Shown here piece by piece: positions 1-8,075 of a DNA stretch of 43,231 nt (its first letter is position 1; the number at the start of each line of letters is the position of its first letter). This DNA comes from Lachnospiraceae bacterium (lineage in GTDB: Bacteria; Bacillota; Clostridia; Lachnospirales; Lachnospiraceae), in contig JAAWBG010000054.1 in NCBI GenBank assembly GCA_022792535.1, forward strand, positions 1 to 43,231. The letters run 5' to 3'. A program made the position numbers and the translations under genes. The notes under the pieces are model-generated. The model saw only the letters and a list, made by a program, of their open reading frames with translations. It ran no database searches and was not told where the DNA came from.

Positions 1-112
1 CACTCGTGCAAAAGGAATATGTCGCTGAAGCGACTGCACTCGGCGCGTCAAAGTGTGCAATCCCCTCAAGATTGAGGGGTAGGGAAGTTGATGTGGGCTT
101 GCCTACTTTGTT
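1..112 (+). repeat. Intergenic repeat, module B (3' part, cut by window start)
   Basis: This stretch carries the right-hand part of module B, ending in a GTGGGCTTGCCTAC-like dyad before the Ts at 109-112. The same sequence family recurs at 6502-6665 and, fused to the end of module A, at 2963-3232. Small open frames inside it are by-products of the dyads. No transposase is linked to it. Confidence 0.7.
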
Positions 113-241
113 CTCTTATAGGAAATTCCTTCGGATTTCCTATAAGAGAAAATAGAATTATCGCACTGCGGCGGAGAGGAAATAAACCGCGGAAGCGGCC
201 CGCCGCAGGCGGAGAATCCTGCTAAGCAGGATTCTTTCTTG
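111..241 (+). repeat. Intergenic palindromic repeat, module A
   Basis: The module opens with a strong hairpin (arms about 111-129 and 133-150, core CTTATAGGAAAT/ATTTCCTATAAG). It continues through a GC-rich dyad (CCGCGGAAGCGG then CCGCCGCAGGCGG) and closes with AATCCTGC-taa-GCAGGATT followed by CTTTCTT, which looks like an intrinsic terminator on the plus strand. Near-identical copies lie at 6373-6501 and 17790-17937. Confidence 0.8.
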
Positions 242-405
242 TGCAGTTCAGAAAAAGATCCCGCTGTCTGTAATAAATTTTGCATTCGTTAAGGGGAAGA
301 AAGATTGCAATCAGAGGAAATATAACCATGCCATTGGGATATACTATGCATAAGAATTGTAAAATTAAGAACGGATGTGTGTTGATTTTGGAGGATAGTA
401 ATCGA

Positions 406-1017
406 ATGGAGTTGAAAGATTTTTTACAGCGGGAAGATTTTATTTTGAGATGTCAGTGGGGGATCAGTATGATGGACGCCAGGCTGCAGATGATCAATGC
501 AGAACTCAGTATGCGCTGCGGGCGGAAAGTAATCCATCATTATTCCGGGAGAATTAAGTCTTATGACAGCATTGCCGCTAAATTAAAGCGGAAAGGTTTG
601 GAAGAGACAGCAGAAGAAATGGAGAAACATGTCAATGATGTGGTTGGAGTTCGGGCGGTCTGTACTTACACAGATGATCTCTACCGGATTGCAGAAATGC
701 TCTGCGCCCAACGGGATATGCGTCTGCTGAAACGGAAAGATTATATTAAAAATCCAAAGAAAAGCGGATACCGCAGCTTGCATCTGATTTTTCAGGTTCC
801 TGTTTCTTTTCAGGAGCAGGTACAGTGGATTAAAATTGAAGTACAATTGAGAACAGGAGCCATGGATTACTGGGCGGGACTGGATTATCAGCTGCAGTAC
901 AAAAAGGAAAATCGAGAGGCAAAAAATATTGGAAGAGAGCTGAAGGAATATGCAAATGCCATTGAGCAGATTGACAGTAAAGTTTTAGAACTGCGCAAGA
1001 GGATTGAGGCAATCTGA
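406..1017 (+). CDS. Small alarmone synthetase, (p)ppGpp synthetase of the RelQ/YjbM type
   Basis: Single-domain RelA/SpoT-type GTP pyrophosphokinase that transfers pyrophosphate from ATP to GDP/GTP to make (p)ppGpp in the cytoplasm. Visible motifs are HYSGRIKSYDSIAAKL (ATP-binding basic segment), NDVVGVRAVCTY (DxxGxR type), KSGYRSLHL (the G-loop) and EVQLRTGAMDYWAG. No HD hydrolase, TGS or ACT domain is present, so it is a synthetase only. About 203 aa from this start, close to the roughly 210 aa of B. subtilis YjbM. I chose ATG 406 because GGAGG lies 11 nt upstream and family similarity begins there. The frame is open further up; ATG 328 with AGAGGA is a real alternative, TTG 280 less likely. 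Monocistronic as far as visible. Confidence 0.88.
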   Translation: MELKDFLQREDFILRCQWGISMMDARLQMINAELSMRCGRKVIHHYSGRIKSYDSIAAKLKRKGLEETAEEMEKHVNDVVGVRAVCTYTDDLYRIAEMLCAQRDMRLLKRKDYIKNPKKSGYRSLHLIFQVPVSFQEQVQWIKIEVQLRTGAMDYWAGLDYQLQYKKENREAKNIGRELKEYANAIEQIDSKVLELRKRIEAI

Positions 1018-1077
1018 TATCTGGAAGCAAAAAAAGACAAAATATCGCAAAAATATGCAATATGGGCAAATTGTCAA

Positions 1078-1106
1078 TTGAATCTAAGTTCATAAATGGA
1101 TATAAT
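1078..1106 (+). promoter_or_regulatory. Sigma-A-type promoter for the chemoreceptor gene
   Basis: TTGAAT (1078-1083), a 17-nt spacer and a perfect TATAAT (1101-1106), about 50 nt upstream of the chemoreceptor start. Confidence 0.6.
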
Positions 1107-1154
1107 TATAATAATATAGGAAAATTGTAGTATAAAAATATGGAGGGAATACAA

Positions 1155-2888
1155 GTGAAAGAAAAAAAAGATCAAAAGAACAAAAGATCCTTTGGAATCA
1201 TGCAGAGAATTGTGGCAATTGCTATTGGACCGATCATCGTTCTTTCCATTGTACTTGCAACATTTTCTTCAGTAGTAATGAGAAGGGGCATGGAAGATGA
1301 GGCAATTAACCGGCTGGAAGACATTGTAATTGGTGTGGAGCAGGTATTAAGTGTTACAGGGGAAGGCGAATTCCATTCAGATGGTAAAGATTTATACAAA
1401 GGGGAACACGACATATCGGAAAATTTAGGAGCCTACGAAGCCTTTGCATCGAAGGCAGGCGTAGATATCACGTTGTTCTGGGGAGATACCCGGATGATAA
1501 CCACTTTAATTGATGAGAAAACTGGAGAGCGTATGGTGGGGACAAAAGCTTCAGACTATGTGATCCAGATGGTATTGAAAGATGGGAAGAGCTATACAGA
1601 CAAAGATATTAAGATCAATGGAAAACCATATTTTTGCTGTTACATACCGCTGAAAAATGATGATGGTTCTATTGCAGGAATGATTTTTGCCGGAGAACCC
1701 AGCAGCGGAATTGAGGATTACATCAATAATAAGATGATACAGATTATTTTGGTGGCGATTGCTATTATTATTTTGGGATGTTTTGAGATCTCCCTGCTTT
1801 CCAGAAGAATCGCAAGAGCTTTCCAGAAGGAAGAAGATATCATTAAGCGGCTGGCAGAAGGTAATCTGAACATAGAGGTGGAGGAAAGTCTTCTGGCCCG
1901 GACAGATGAAATCGGAAGTATTGCAGAGGCCATTCAGAATCTGGTTCAGACTCTGGCAGGAATTATCAATCATATCCAGCAGTCTTCTAATGAGCTGGTA
2001 CAGTCTGGCCAGTCTCTGGACGAGATGGCAGAACGGGTGAACGCCAATGCAACAGAGATCAGTAAAGCAGTAGAAGAGATTTCCATGGGTGCTGTTTCTC
2101 AGGCAGAAGAGATTGAGACTGCTTCCGGACAGATTATGGATATGGGAGCAGTGATTGAGAATATTGTAGAGGATGTGGACAAGCTCAATTCCACTTCCCG
2201 GACAATGAAAGAGGCTGGAGATACTTCTACAGAGATCATGCGTCATCTGGTAGCCTCTACAGACCGCACCAACCAGGCCATCAAAAAAATTGGCGCTCAG
2301 ATTTATGCAACCAATGAATCTGCTCAGAAAATTCGTGAGGCAGTGGATATTATTTCTTCCATTGCCAGCCAGACTTCTCTATTGTCTCTGAATGCAAGCA
2401 TTGAGGCGGCAAGGGCAGGAGAGTTTGGAAAGGGATTTGCAGTGGTGGCTTCTGAGATTCAGAAACTTGCAGATGAATCCAGCAATTCAGCTCAGACCAT
2501 CACAGACGTCATCAATTCTCTGCTGGCAGATTCGGAAATGACTGTAGAGATCATGAAAGAAGTGGAAGAGATCATAAAAGATCAGCGTAAGAAGCTGGAT
2601 GCAACCCAGAGTAACTTTGTAAATGTGACTACAGGAATCAATAGCTCCAGAGAAGATACTTCTATGATTGAGAAACGGACGAGAGTCTGCGATTCTTCTA
2701 GAAAAACAGTGGTAGATGTAATCAGCAACTTGTCGGCTTTGTCCCAGGAAAATGCCGCATCTGCTCAGGAGACCACAGCTTCTATGGAAGAACTGAATGC
2801 AACGATCAATTTGCTGGCAGACGCTGCCAACAGCCTGCGGGGATTGTCGGATCAGATGGAAGAAGAGATGAAGTTCTTTAAATTATAA
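1155..2888 (+). CDS. Methyl-accepting chemotaxis protein with extracellular cache-like sensor
   Basis: Transmembrane chemoreceptor that would signal to CheA/CheW. In order: short basic cytoplasmic N-terminus, TM1 (about residues 18-42), an extracytoplasmic sensor of about 150 residues resembling a single-cache domain, TM2 (about 194-217), HAMP, and a long coiled-coil signalling domain. The conserved hairpin tip is around residues 395-440 ([22 protein letters not shown] within it, then [14 protein letters not shown]). GTG 1155 is preferred because GGAGGG sits 7 nt upstream. The in-frame ATG at 1140 overlaps that ribosome binding site and has none of its own. No che or flagellar genes are nearby, so it is an orphan receptor. 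The ligand cannot be read from the sequence. Confidence 0.93.
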   Translation: MKEKKDQKNKRSFGIMQRIVAIAIGPIIVLSIVLATFSSVVMRRGMEDEAINRLEDIVIGVEQVLSVTGEGEFHSDGKDLYKGEHDISENLGAYEAFASKAGVDITLFWGDTRMITTLIDEKTGERMVGTKASDYVIQMVLKDGKSYTDKDIKINGKPYFCCYIPLKNDDGSIAGMIFAGEPSSGIEDYINNKMIQIILVAIAIIILGCFEISLLSRRIARAFQKEEDIIKRLAEGNLNIEVEESLLARTDEIGSIAEAIQNLVQTLAGIINHIQQSSNELVQSGQSLDEMAERVNANATEISKAVEEISMGAVSQAEEIETASGQIMDMGAVIENIVEDVDKLNSTSRTMKEAGDTSTEIMRHLVASTDRTNQAIKKIGAQIYATNESAQKIREAVDIISSIASQTSLLSLNASIEAARAGEFGKGFAVVASEIQKLADESSNSAQTITDVINSLLADSEMTVEIMKEVEEIIKDQRKKLDATQSNFVNVTTGINSSREDTSMIEKRTRVCDSSRKTVVDVISNLSALSQENAASAQETTASMEELNATINLLADAANSLRGLSDQMEEEMKFFKL

Positions 2889-2922
2889 AAAGAAATGAAA
2901 AGTCCACGTTGACGAAAGAACA

Positions 2923-2965
2923 AATCCCTAAACTGTATTGCAGTACAGTCTAGGGATTCTTCTTT
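2923..2965 (+). terminator. Intrinsic terminator of the chemoreceptor gene
   Basis: A 15-bp stem with one mismatch (arms 2923-2937 and 2944-2958, AATCCCTA.../...TAGGGATT) followed by CTTCTTT. Confidence 0.8.
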
Positions 2966-3232
2966 ATCTTATAGGAAAGACCTTGTCACGCTAAAGCGTG
3001 AAAGTATATTCCTATAAGATAAAAATAATATGCGCACTCGCACAAGAGGTAAAATATTGCTTCGCAATTGTGCTCGGCGCAGTAAACCGTCCAAGGTCTA
3101 CGTTCCACTTCGGTCCGCGCTAAACGGACATCCACAGGATGTCCAGCGCCCCTCATGAGTGTGGGATTCAGGGAGTTGAAGCGGACCTGTCCGCCGCAGG
3201 CAGAGAATCCTGCGAAGCAGGATTCTTTCTTG
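2963..3232 (+). repeat. Intergenic palindromic repeat, module B fused to the end of module A
   Basis: Outer stem arms TTTATCTTATAGGAA (2963-2977) and its complement (3009-3023) enclose a second small stem, TCACGCT/AGCGTGA. After them comes the module B body (TGCGCACTCGCACAAGAGG, GCTTCGCAATTGTGCTCGG). At its right end the sequence switches to the module A tail (CCGCCGCAGGC, then AATCCTGC/GCAGGATT plus CTTTCTTG). The rest of the 440-nt gap, 3233-3329, holds only the ribosome binding site of the next gene as far as I can see. Confidence 0.75.
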
Positions 3233-3329
3233 CTTTTATACTGGCAGAGCACCCAGTAGATTATTTGCTGCCTTTGTCATTGCTGTCTAACCATTTTTAA
3301 ATTTCATAAAATGATTTGGAGGTAAAAAG

Positions 3330-4511
3330 ATGTTTCATTTTAATTATTACACACCTACAAAAGTGATATTCGGAAAAGCCGTGGAAAACCAAACTGGTGA
3401 ACTTGTGAAGGCGTTTGGAGGAAAACGAGTTCTTATTCATTATGGCGGCGAGAGCGCGGTACGTTCCGGGCTTTTAGATCGAGTGAAGGCGGCCTTGGAT
3501 GAACAGGGAATTTTTCATGTAGAATTGGGCGGGGTAGTTCCCAATCCCCGTCTGGGAAAGGTGAAGGAAGGATTTGCATTGGCCAGGGAACAAGGCGTTG
3601 ATTTTCTCCTTGCTGTAGGCGGAGGTTCTGTGATCGACTCTGCAAAGGCCATCGCTTATGCCTTGGCGGAACCAGAGCATGATGTCTGGGAACTCTTTAC
3701 CCATAAGAGAAAGGCAAAGGGCTGCCTGCCGGTGGCGTCTGTATTAACCATTGCGGCCGCAGGCAGTGAGATGAGTCCAAGCTGTGTGATTACCAATGAA
3801 AAAACTGGAGAAAAGCGTTCCTACAATGACGATCTTTCCCGTCCCAGGTTTGCAGTTATGAACCCGGAACTGACCATGACGTTGCCGGATTATCAGACAG
3901 AATCTGGCTGTACAGATATTATGATGCATACCATGGAGCGGTATTTTACTCAGGGCGGCAATATGGGGCTTACCGATGAGATTGCGGAAGGCTTGCTGCG
4001 CACGGTAATGAAATGTGCGGAGGTGCTCCATACTGATCCTCAAAATTATGAGGCCCGCGCCGAGGTTATGTGGGCCGGCGCTTTGTCCCATAATGGACTG
4101 ACAGGCTGTGGCAATAATGGCGGCGATTTTGTCTCGCATGGGATGGAACACGAGCTGGGCGGTATGTTTGATGTGACCCACGGTGCAGGGCTTGCCGCAA
4201 TTTGGCCAAGCTGGGCCAGATATGTCTATAAAGACTGTCTCCCTCGCTTTGTCCGCTATGGGGTCCAGGTGATGGGTGTGGAGCCGGAGGCAGACGATGA
4301 GTTAACAGCATTAAAAGGAATTGAAGCAATGGAAAATTTTTACCATCGAATTGGGATGCCTGTCAATCTGAGAGAGCTGGGGATAAATCCCACCGATGAA
4401 CAAATTTTAGAGATGGCAGAATCCTGTGCAAATGCAGCAGGAGGGCAGAAAGGTTCCGCCAAAGTGCTGCGTCGGCAGGATTTTGTGAAGATATACCGTA
4501 TGGCAAGATGA
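3330..4511 (+). CDS. Iron-containing (group III) alcohol dehydrogenase, butanol dehydrogenase/YqhD-like
   Basis: NAD(P)H-dependent reduction of aldehydes to alcohols, cytoplasmic, typical of fermentative clostridia. 393 aa, full length for the BdhA/YqhD branch. The N-terminal dinucleotide domain carries VGGGSVIDSAKA. The C-terminal metal domain has ligands matching YqhD spacing: D196, H200, H270 and H284. GGAGG precedes ATG 3330 at good spacing. It faces the GntR gene, with only 19 nt between the stops and no clear terminator. That regulator could control it, but the FadR-type operator I see lies upstream of the regulator, not here. Substrate (butanal, acetaldehyde, glyoxal-type aldehydes) cannot be told from sequence. 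Confidence 0.93.
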   Translation: MFHFNYYTPTKVIFGKAVENQTGELVKAFGGKRVLIHYGGESAVRSGLLDRVKAALDEQGIFHVELGGVVPNPRLGKVKEGFALAREQGVDFLLAVGGGSVIDSAKAIAYALAEPEHDVWELFTHKRKAKGCLPVASVLTIAAAGSEMSPSCVITNEKTGEKRSYNDDLSRPRFAVMNPELTMTLPDYQTESGCTDIMMHTMERYFTQGGNMGLTDEIAEGLLRTVMKCAEVLHTDPQNYEARAEVMWAGALSHNGLTGCGNNGGDFVSHGMEHELGGMFDVTHGAGLAAIWPSWARYVYKDCLPRFVRYGVQVMGVEPEADDELTALKGIEAMENFYHRIGMPVNLRELGINPTDEQILEMAESCANAAGGQKGSAKVLRRQDFVKIYRMAR

Positions 4512-4530
4512 CGATCAAAAACTTTTGTGG

Positions 4531-5238
4531 TCAGTGATAGTAGATTTCCCGGCTTCCATGGATACTTTCGCCGATGGAATCTTCAATCCATTTTAGAGCG
4601 CCCTTTTGATCTCTGCGCTGGAGATAAGACCAGAGAGTGTAATTATTTTTGTAAAGAGCTTCCTTGCCGTAGAGAGAACAGAAACGTTCCCAGAGTGCAA
4701 GAACCGGTACGCGGAAAGAGTGAAAGATCAGAGGGATTAAAGTATTTTTAGATAGAAAGGCCAGTTCATGCTGGAATTCAAAGGCTGCCAGGGCAGCATC
4801 TGTGTCAGTTGCGGCCTGCCGGATCAATTCCACTTTTTCCAATAACAGATCCAGATCTTCGTCTTCCATGTGATCAATGCAGAGTTGGACCGCAAAACAG
4901 TCAAGGGCGATCCGCACTTCCAGAATGGAACGTATCTCTTCATCCCGTAGATGGCCGCCGTTATAATTCATAATAGAGATCAGAGTTTCCAAAGTTCCAG
5001 TCCGGCGGTAGTCGGCAACAAAGGCTCCTACCCGCGGTTTGATCTGCACGAATCCTTTCCGTTCCAATTCAGCCAAGCCGCCGTTTACCACAGCCCGGCT
5101 TACCTGCATAGATTGAGCAAGCTGACGTTCTGTGGGAAGTTTTTCTCCGGTTTTTAATTTTCCGGAAAGAATCATATGTTCTAACTGTTGGACAAAGAGT
5201 TCATGCAGGGACGGTGCGCTTAATTTTTCAAATTCCAT
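4531..5238 (-). CDS. GntR-family transcriptional regulator, FadR/FCD subfamily
   Basis: DNA-binding metabolic regulator. The N-terminal winged helix (about residues 8-75) contains LPTERQLAQSMQVSRAVV and GFVQIKPRVGAFV. The all-helical FCD ligand-binding domain (about 95-225) includes an EVRIALDCFAVQLC stretch, the usual first FCD helix. 235 aa from ATG 5238, chosen because AGGAGG stands 6 nt upstream; the frame is open for 27 more codons but without a ribosome binding site. A good promoter lies at 5291-5319, and a FadR-like palindrome at 5256-5266 inside the leader suggests autoregulation. Effector unknown. Confidence 0.9.
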   Translation of the reverse strand: MEFEKLSAPSLHELFVQQLEHMILSGKLKTGEKLPTERQLAQSMQVSRAVVNGGLAELERKGFVQIKPRVGAFVADYRRTGTLETLISIMNYNGGHLRDEEIRSILEVRIALDCFAVQLCIDHMEDEDLDLLLEKVELIRQAATDTDAALAAFEFQHELAFLSKNTLIPLIFHSFRVPVLALWERFCSLYGKEALYKNNYTLWSYLQRRDQKGALKWIEDSIGESIHGSREIYYH

Positions 5239-5255
5239 AAGATTCCTCCTGAATC

Positions 5256-5266
5256 TGGTATGACCA
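5256..5266. promoter_or_regulatory. Candidate FadR-type operator in the gntR leader
   Basis: TGGTATGACCA is a TGGT-N3-ACCA palindrome, the form bound by FadR (TGGTNNGACCA in E. coli). It lies between the predicted start site and the ribosome binding site of the GntR gene and is embedded in a wider dyad, TGGTATG...CATGCCA. Confidence 0.5.
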
Positions 5267-5290
5267 CATGCCAATATGTAAGATACAAAT

Positions 5291-5319
5291 ATTATATGGT
5301 AAAATCTATGGAAAATCAA
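5291..5319 (-). promoter_or_regulatory. Promoter of the gntR gene
   Basis: On the minus strand: TTGATT, 17-nt spacer, TATAAT. The -10 is at 5291-5296 and the -35 at 5314-5319. Confidence 0.6.
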
Positions 5320-5348
5320 GAAAAACGGGAAAACTCAAAAGTAACAAT

Positions 5349-5512
5349 GTAACAGTTCAGCCCACTCCATTCGCAAAGACGCCTGCGGCGTTTTCACGCT
5401 GCTTTGCAGCTAACTTTGCTTATAAAATGGCGTTCCGCTCATAGCCTAATATTATGTGCTTATTCATGTAAGCATGATTCGCTCATAATATTGGCTATGG
5501 CTGAACTGTTAC
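5349..5512. repeat. MITE-like palindromic element with 14-bp terminal inverted repeats
   Basis: GTAACAGTTCAGCC (5349-5362) is repeated exactly inverted at 5499-5512, enclosing about 136 nt without coding content. The right half contains a second dyad (CATAGCC.AATATTATG against CATAATATTGGCTATG). No transposase is present and target-site duplication is not obvious. This accounts for most of the 5239-5625 gap. Confidence 0.65.
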
Positions 5513-5523
5513 GTATCAGTATA

Positions 5524-5552
5524 TTGACTTATAAGAGGCAGAATGTTAGAAT
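5524..5552 (+). promoter_or_regulatory. Promoter of hypB
   Basis: TTGACT (5524-5529), 17-nt spacer, TAGAAT (5547-5552) with an extended -10 TG one base upstream. Confidence 0.55.
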
Positions 5553-5625
5553 TTTATCAAAGTGAAACATCCAGCAGCAGAAGAAAGATACTGGTTATAC
5601 CAGGGATAAAAAAGGAGGTACCTCA

Positions 5626-6297
5626 ATGAGTGAATTTAGAGTCATGGAGATCAAACAAAGTATTTTTGAGGATAATGATAAAGATGCAGAAAAATTGAGA
5701 CAGGAGTTAAAGAGTGAGAAAACATTTTTGTTAAATCTTATGTCCTCTCCCGGAGCGGGAAAGACCACTACTTTGACCAGAACTATAGAAGCGCTGAAAG
5801 ACGAGATGAAGATCGGCGTTATGGAAGCAGATATTGATTCTGATGTGGACGCCCATACCATCTCCCAGACAGGGGTAAAGGTGATACAGCTTCACACAGG
5901 GGGCATGTGCCACCTGGATGCAGATATGACCCGTCAGGGAATCAAAGGACTTGGAACAAAAGAGATTGATCTGGCTATCTTAGAAAATGTGGGAAATCTT
6001 GTGTGCCCGGCAGAATTTGACACTGGGGCTTCTAAAAACGCCATGATTTTAAGCGTGCCGGAAGGAGACGATAAACCCTTAAAATATCCTCTGATGTTCA
6101 GTATTTGTGATGTGCTGCTGATCAATAAGATAGACGCCATGGACTACTTTGACTTCGATTTAGAAATTTGTAAAGAGCGTGCCAAGAAATTAAATCCAGA
6201 TATAAAAATCATTCCAATCTCTGCCAGAAATGGAGAAGGAATTGAGGAGTGGGCAGAATGGCTGCGCGCGGAAGTGAAAGAGTGGAAGGAAGAATAG
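5626..6297 (+). CDS. hypB: HypB, GTPase for nickel insertion into hydrogenase
   Basis: SIMIBI-class GTPase that loads nickel into [NiFe]-hydrogenase, sometimes urease, together with HypA. Walker A is SPGAGKTTT (K46); EADIDSDVDA and NKIDAMDYFDFD are the other G-domain motifs. The metal site at the dimer face is intact: C95 and H96 in GGMCHLDADM and C127 in VGNLVCPAEF, the same 32-residue spacing as E. coli C166/C198. The N-terminal high-affinity CXXCGC nickel motif of E. coli HypB is absent, as in many short HypBs. 223 aa; AAAGGAGG precedes the ATG. No hypA, hypC-F or hydrogenase gene is in the window, so it stands alone here. Confidence 0.93.
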   Translation: MSEFRVMEIKQSIFEDNDKDAEKLRQELKSEKTFLLNLMSSPGAGKTTTLTRTIEALKDEMKIGVMEADIDSDVDAHTISQTGVKVIQLHTGGMCHLDADMTRQGIKGLGTKEIDLAILENVGNLVCPAEFDTGASKNAMILSVPEGDDKPLKYPLMFSICDVLLINKIDAMDYFDFDLEICKERAKKLNPDIKIIPISARNGEGIEEWAEWLRAEVKEWKEE

Positions 6298-6322
6298 AGG
6301 AAAAGAAAGAATATTTTAAAAG

Positions 6323-6372
6323 AGCTGTTGAAAATACCGGTTCGATATAGGGTATTTTCAACAGCTTCTATT
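6323..6372 (+). terminator. Terminator of hypB
   Basis: A 16-bp perfect stem (6323-6338 and 6351-6366, AGCTGTTGAAAATACC and complement) followed by TCTATTTTCTT. The arm start AGCTGTTG.AAA is shared with the long palindrome after gdhA (24957-25055). Confidence 0.85.
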
Positions 6373-6501
6373 TTCTTATAGGAAATTCCTTCGGATTTCC
6401 TATAAGAGAACATAGAATGATCGCACTGCGGCGGAAAGGAAGTGAACCGCGAGAGCGGCCCGCCGCAGGCGGAGAATCCTGCCAAGCAGGATTCTTTCTT
6501 G
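6373..6501 (+). repeat. Intergenic palindromic repeat, module A
   Basis: Full copy: leading hairpin TTCTTATAGGAAAT/ATTTCCTATAAGA, GC-rich dyad, and closing AATCCTGC-caa-GCAGGATT with CTTTCTTG. It is joined directly to module B. Confidence 0.8.
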
Positions 6502-6665
6502 TCTTATAGGAAATTCCTCCGGATTTCCTATAAGATAAAAATAATATGCGCACTCGCACAAGAGGTAAGATATTGCTTCGCAATTGTGCTCGGCGCGCAA
6601 AGTGTCCAGGCCCCTCATGAATGAGGGGGTAGGGGAGCTGAAGTGGGCCTGCCCACTTTGTTTTA
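6502..6665 (+). repeat. Intergenic palindromic repeat, module B
   Basis: Full copy starting with its own CTTATAGGAAATTCC hairpin. It runs through GCGCACTCGCACAAGAGG and GCTTCGCAATTGTGCTCGG to CCCCTCATGAATGAGGGGG and GTGGGCCTGCCCAC, then TTTGTTTTA. With module A it fills the gap between hypB and the glycosyltransferase gene. The last part may end minus- or plus-strand transcripts. Confidence 0.75.
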
Positions 6666-6667
6666 TT

Positions 6668-7594
6668 CTAATTCTGTTCCCGCACAATATAAATGGGACG
6701 TTTTTTATTTTCCAGATAATCTTTGGACAGATATTCTCCCAGGATAAAGACCATCAGCATCTGCAGGCTGCTCAAAAAGATAACGATGCCGGACACCAGA
6801 TAGAGAGAGCCTACGCTGTGATGGAAAAATACTTGCTGTACTAGGGCGGAGATTCCCATAAAACAGGAAATTAGAAATAGAATCATTCCTAGAATGCCTG
6901 GCAGTTTTAACGGAGCGGTGGAAAAGGAGAGAATGCCGTCAAAGGCATAGGAAAACAAACTTCCAAAATTCCACTTTGTTTTGCCAGCCGCCCGCTGTAC
7001 ATTCTGGAATTCCAGCCATTTTGTCTCAAATCCCACAAAGGAAAAAATGCCTTTGGTGTAACGGTTGTATTCTTTCATCTGGAGGATGGCGTCTACCATA
7101 GTGCGGTTCATCATGCGGAAGTCTCCGTCTCCGTCGCTCATATTCATATGAGTCAGTTTTTGAATCACGCGGTAGAAACTGCGGGAGAGAATACCTCGGA
7201 GAGTGCCGTCTCCTTCCCGGCCCATGCGTTTGCCTCCGCAGCAGTCGTAACCTTCCTGGCTCAAAGCCTGATACATGGGAGATAGAAGTTTAGGAGGGTG
7301 CTGCAAGTCGGCGTCCATAATCACACAGTAATTGCCGACGGCCTGTTTTAACCCGGCATACATAGCCGCCTCTTTTCCGAAATTCCGGGAAAGAGAAAGG
7401 TAGTGGCAGTTTTCATTTTGACAGCAGAGCAGCCTTAAAATATCCAGGGTGTGGTCTTTACTTCCGTCGTCAATAAAAATAAATTCATAATCCAGGTCAG
7501 GAATTGCGGTAACTTCTTTTAATGTTTCTTTGTAAAAAAGGGAAACGACTTCTTCTTCATTATAACATGGAACGATAATGCTGAGTTTATTCAT
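6668..7594 (-). CDS. Membrane-anchored GT2 glycosyltransferase, CsbB/GtrB-like (undecaprenyl-phosphate sugar synthase)
   Basis: Transfers a sugar from a nucleotide donor to undecaprenyl phosphate on the inner face of the membrane. The GT-A domain (residues 1-220) has IIVPCYNEEE, FIDDGSKDHT and the metal-binding DADLQHPP (D94/D96). Two C-terminal membrane helices (about 230-255 and 265-290) are typical of CsbB/GtrB/YkcC. 308 aa, family size. It starts inside the 3' end of the gtrA-like gene (8-nt overlap ATGAATAA), implying translational coupling. With the next two genes it makes the CsbB/GtrA-like/YfhO set used to glycosylate envelope polymers. Which sugar (Glc, GlcNAc) is not visible. Confidence 0.9.
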   Translation of the reverse strand: MNKLSIIVPCYNEEEVVSLFYKETLKEVTAIPDLDYEFIFIDDGSKDHTLDILRLLCCQNENCHYLSLSRNFGKEAAMYAGLKQAVGNYCVIMDADLQHPPKLLSPMYQALSQEGYDCCGGKRMGREGDGTLRGILSRSFYRVIQKLTHMNMSDGDGDFRMMNRTMVDAILQMKEYNRYTKGIFSFVGFETKWLEFQNVQRAAGKTKWNFGSLFSYAFDGILSFSTAPLKLPGILGMILFLISCFMGISALVQQVFFHHSVGSLYLVSGIVIFLSSLQMLMVFILGEYLSKDYLENKKRPIYIVREQN

Positions 7595-8075
7595 GGATGA
7601 GCTCTCCTTTCTGTTTATTGGCGGATGTGCCAGTATATTTGACGGGTTTCTGGAAAATCTGACATTTGCAGATGATATAATTAGCGGCGACGGTGATAAA
7701 GCTGACGCCGATTTTTGAGAGGAGAGGAGGAAGCTCCATCCACTGGATAAATAAGGTCAAAAGCAGGTTTTCCAAAAGCAGGGTTAAAAATCGAAGGGAC
7801 AAAAAAGAGATCATCTCTTTTGCCACCTGGTTTTCGGACCGGAATACAAAGACACGGTTGCTGATATAGGCAAAGGTGACTGCAAAGATCCAGGCGATCG
7901 TGTTGGACCAGAGGTAATTTACCTGAAAATGCAGCAAGGTCAGATAGACTGCATAGTTGACGAAAGTGGTGGCTCCTCCGGTGAGGATATAGCTGATGAT
8001 TTCTCGGATACATAGGTTCCGCCCTCTGCCATGAAATTTGGAAAAAATTTTTGCGTTGCGTAAATGCTTGTTCAT
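7587..8075 (-). CDS. GtrA-family membrane protein (GtcA-like), probable polyprenyl-phosphate sugar flippase component
   Basis: 162 aa with four hydrophobic helices between about residues 25 and 145, the GtrA/DPMS layout. ISYILTGGATTFVNYAVY and AYISNRVFVF are family-typical. Such proteins are thought to help move undecaprenyl-phosphate-linked sugar across the membrane. It overlaps the upstream yfhO-like gene by ATGA and the downstream GT2 gene by 8 nt, so the three are one transcription and translation unit. A basic N-terminal stretch of about 20 residues precedes the first helix. Confidence 0.88.
   Translation of the reverse strand: MNKHLRNAKIFSKFHGRGRNLCIREIISYILTGGATTFVNYAVYLTLLHFQVNYLWSNTIAWIFAVTFAYISNRVFVFRSENQVAKEMISFLSLRFLTLLLENLLLTLFIQWMELPPLLSKIGVSFITVAANYIICKCQIFQKPVKYTGTSANKQKGELIHE

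Noticed and set aside
103..285. Small ORFs inside the intergenic repeats (also 2986-3252, 6144-6687, 17751-17948)
   Set aside because: They follow the palindromic repeat modules and terminators, recur with the repeat and lack ribosome binding sites; they are by-products.
4527..4751. Plus-strand ORF of 74 codons after the alcohol dehydrogenase
   Set aside because: Antisense to the well-supported GntR gene, with no protein-like sequence.
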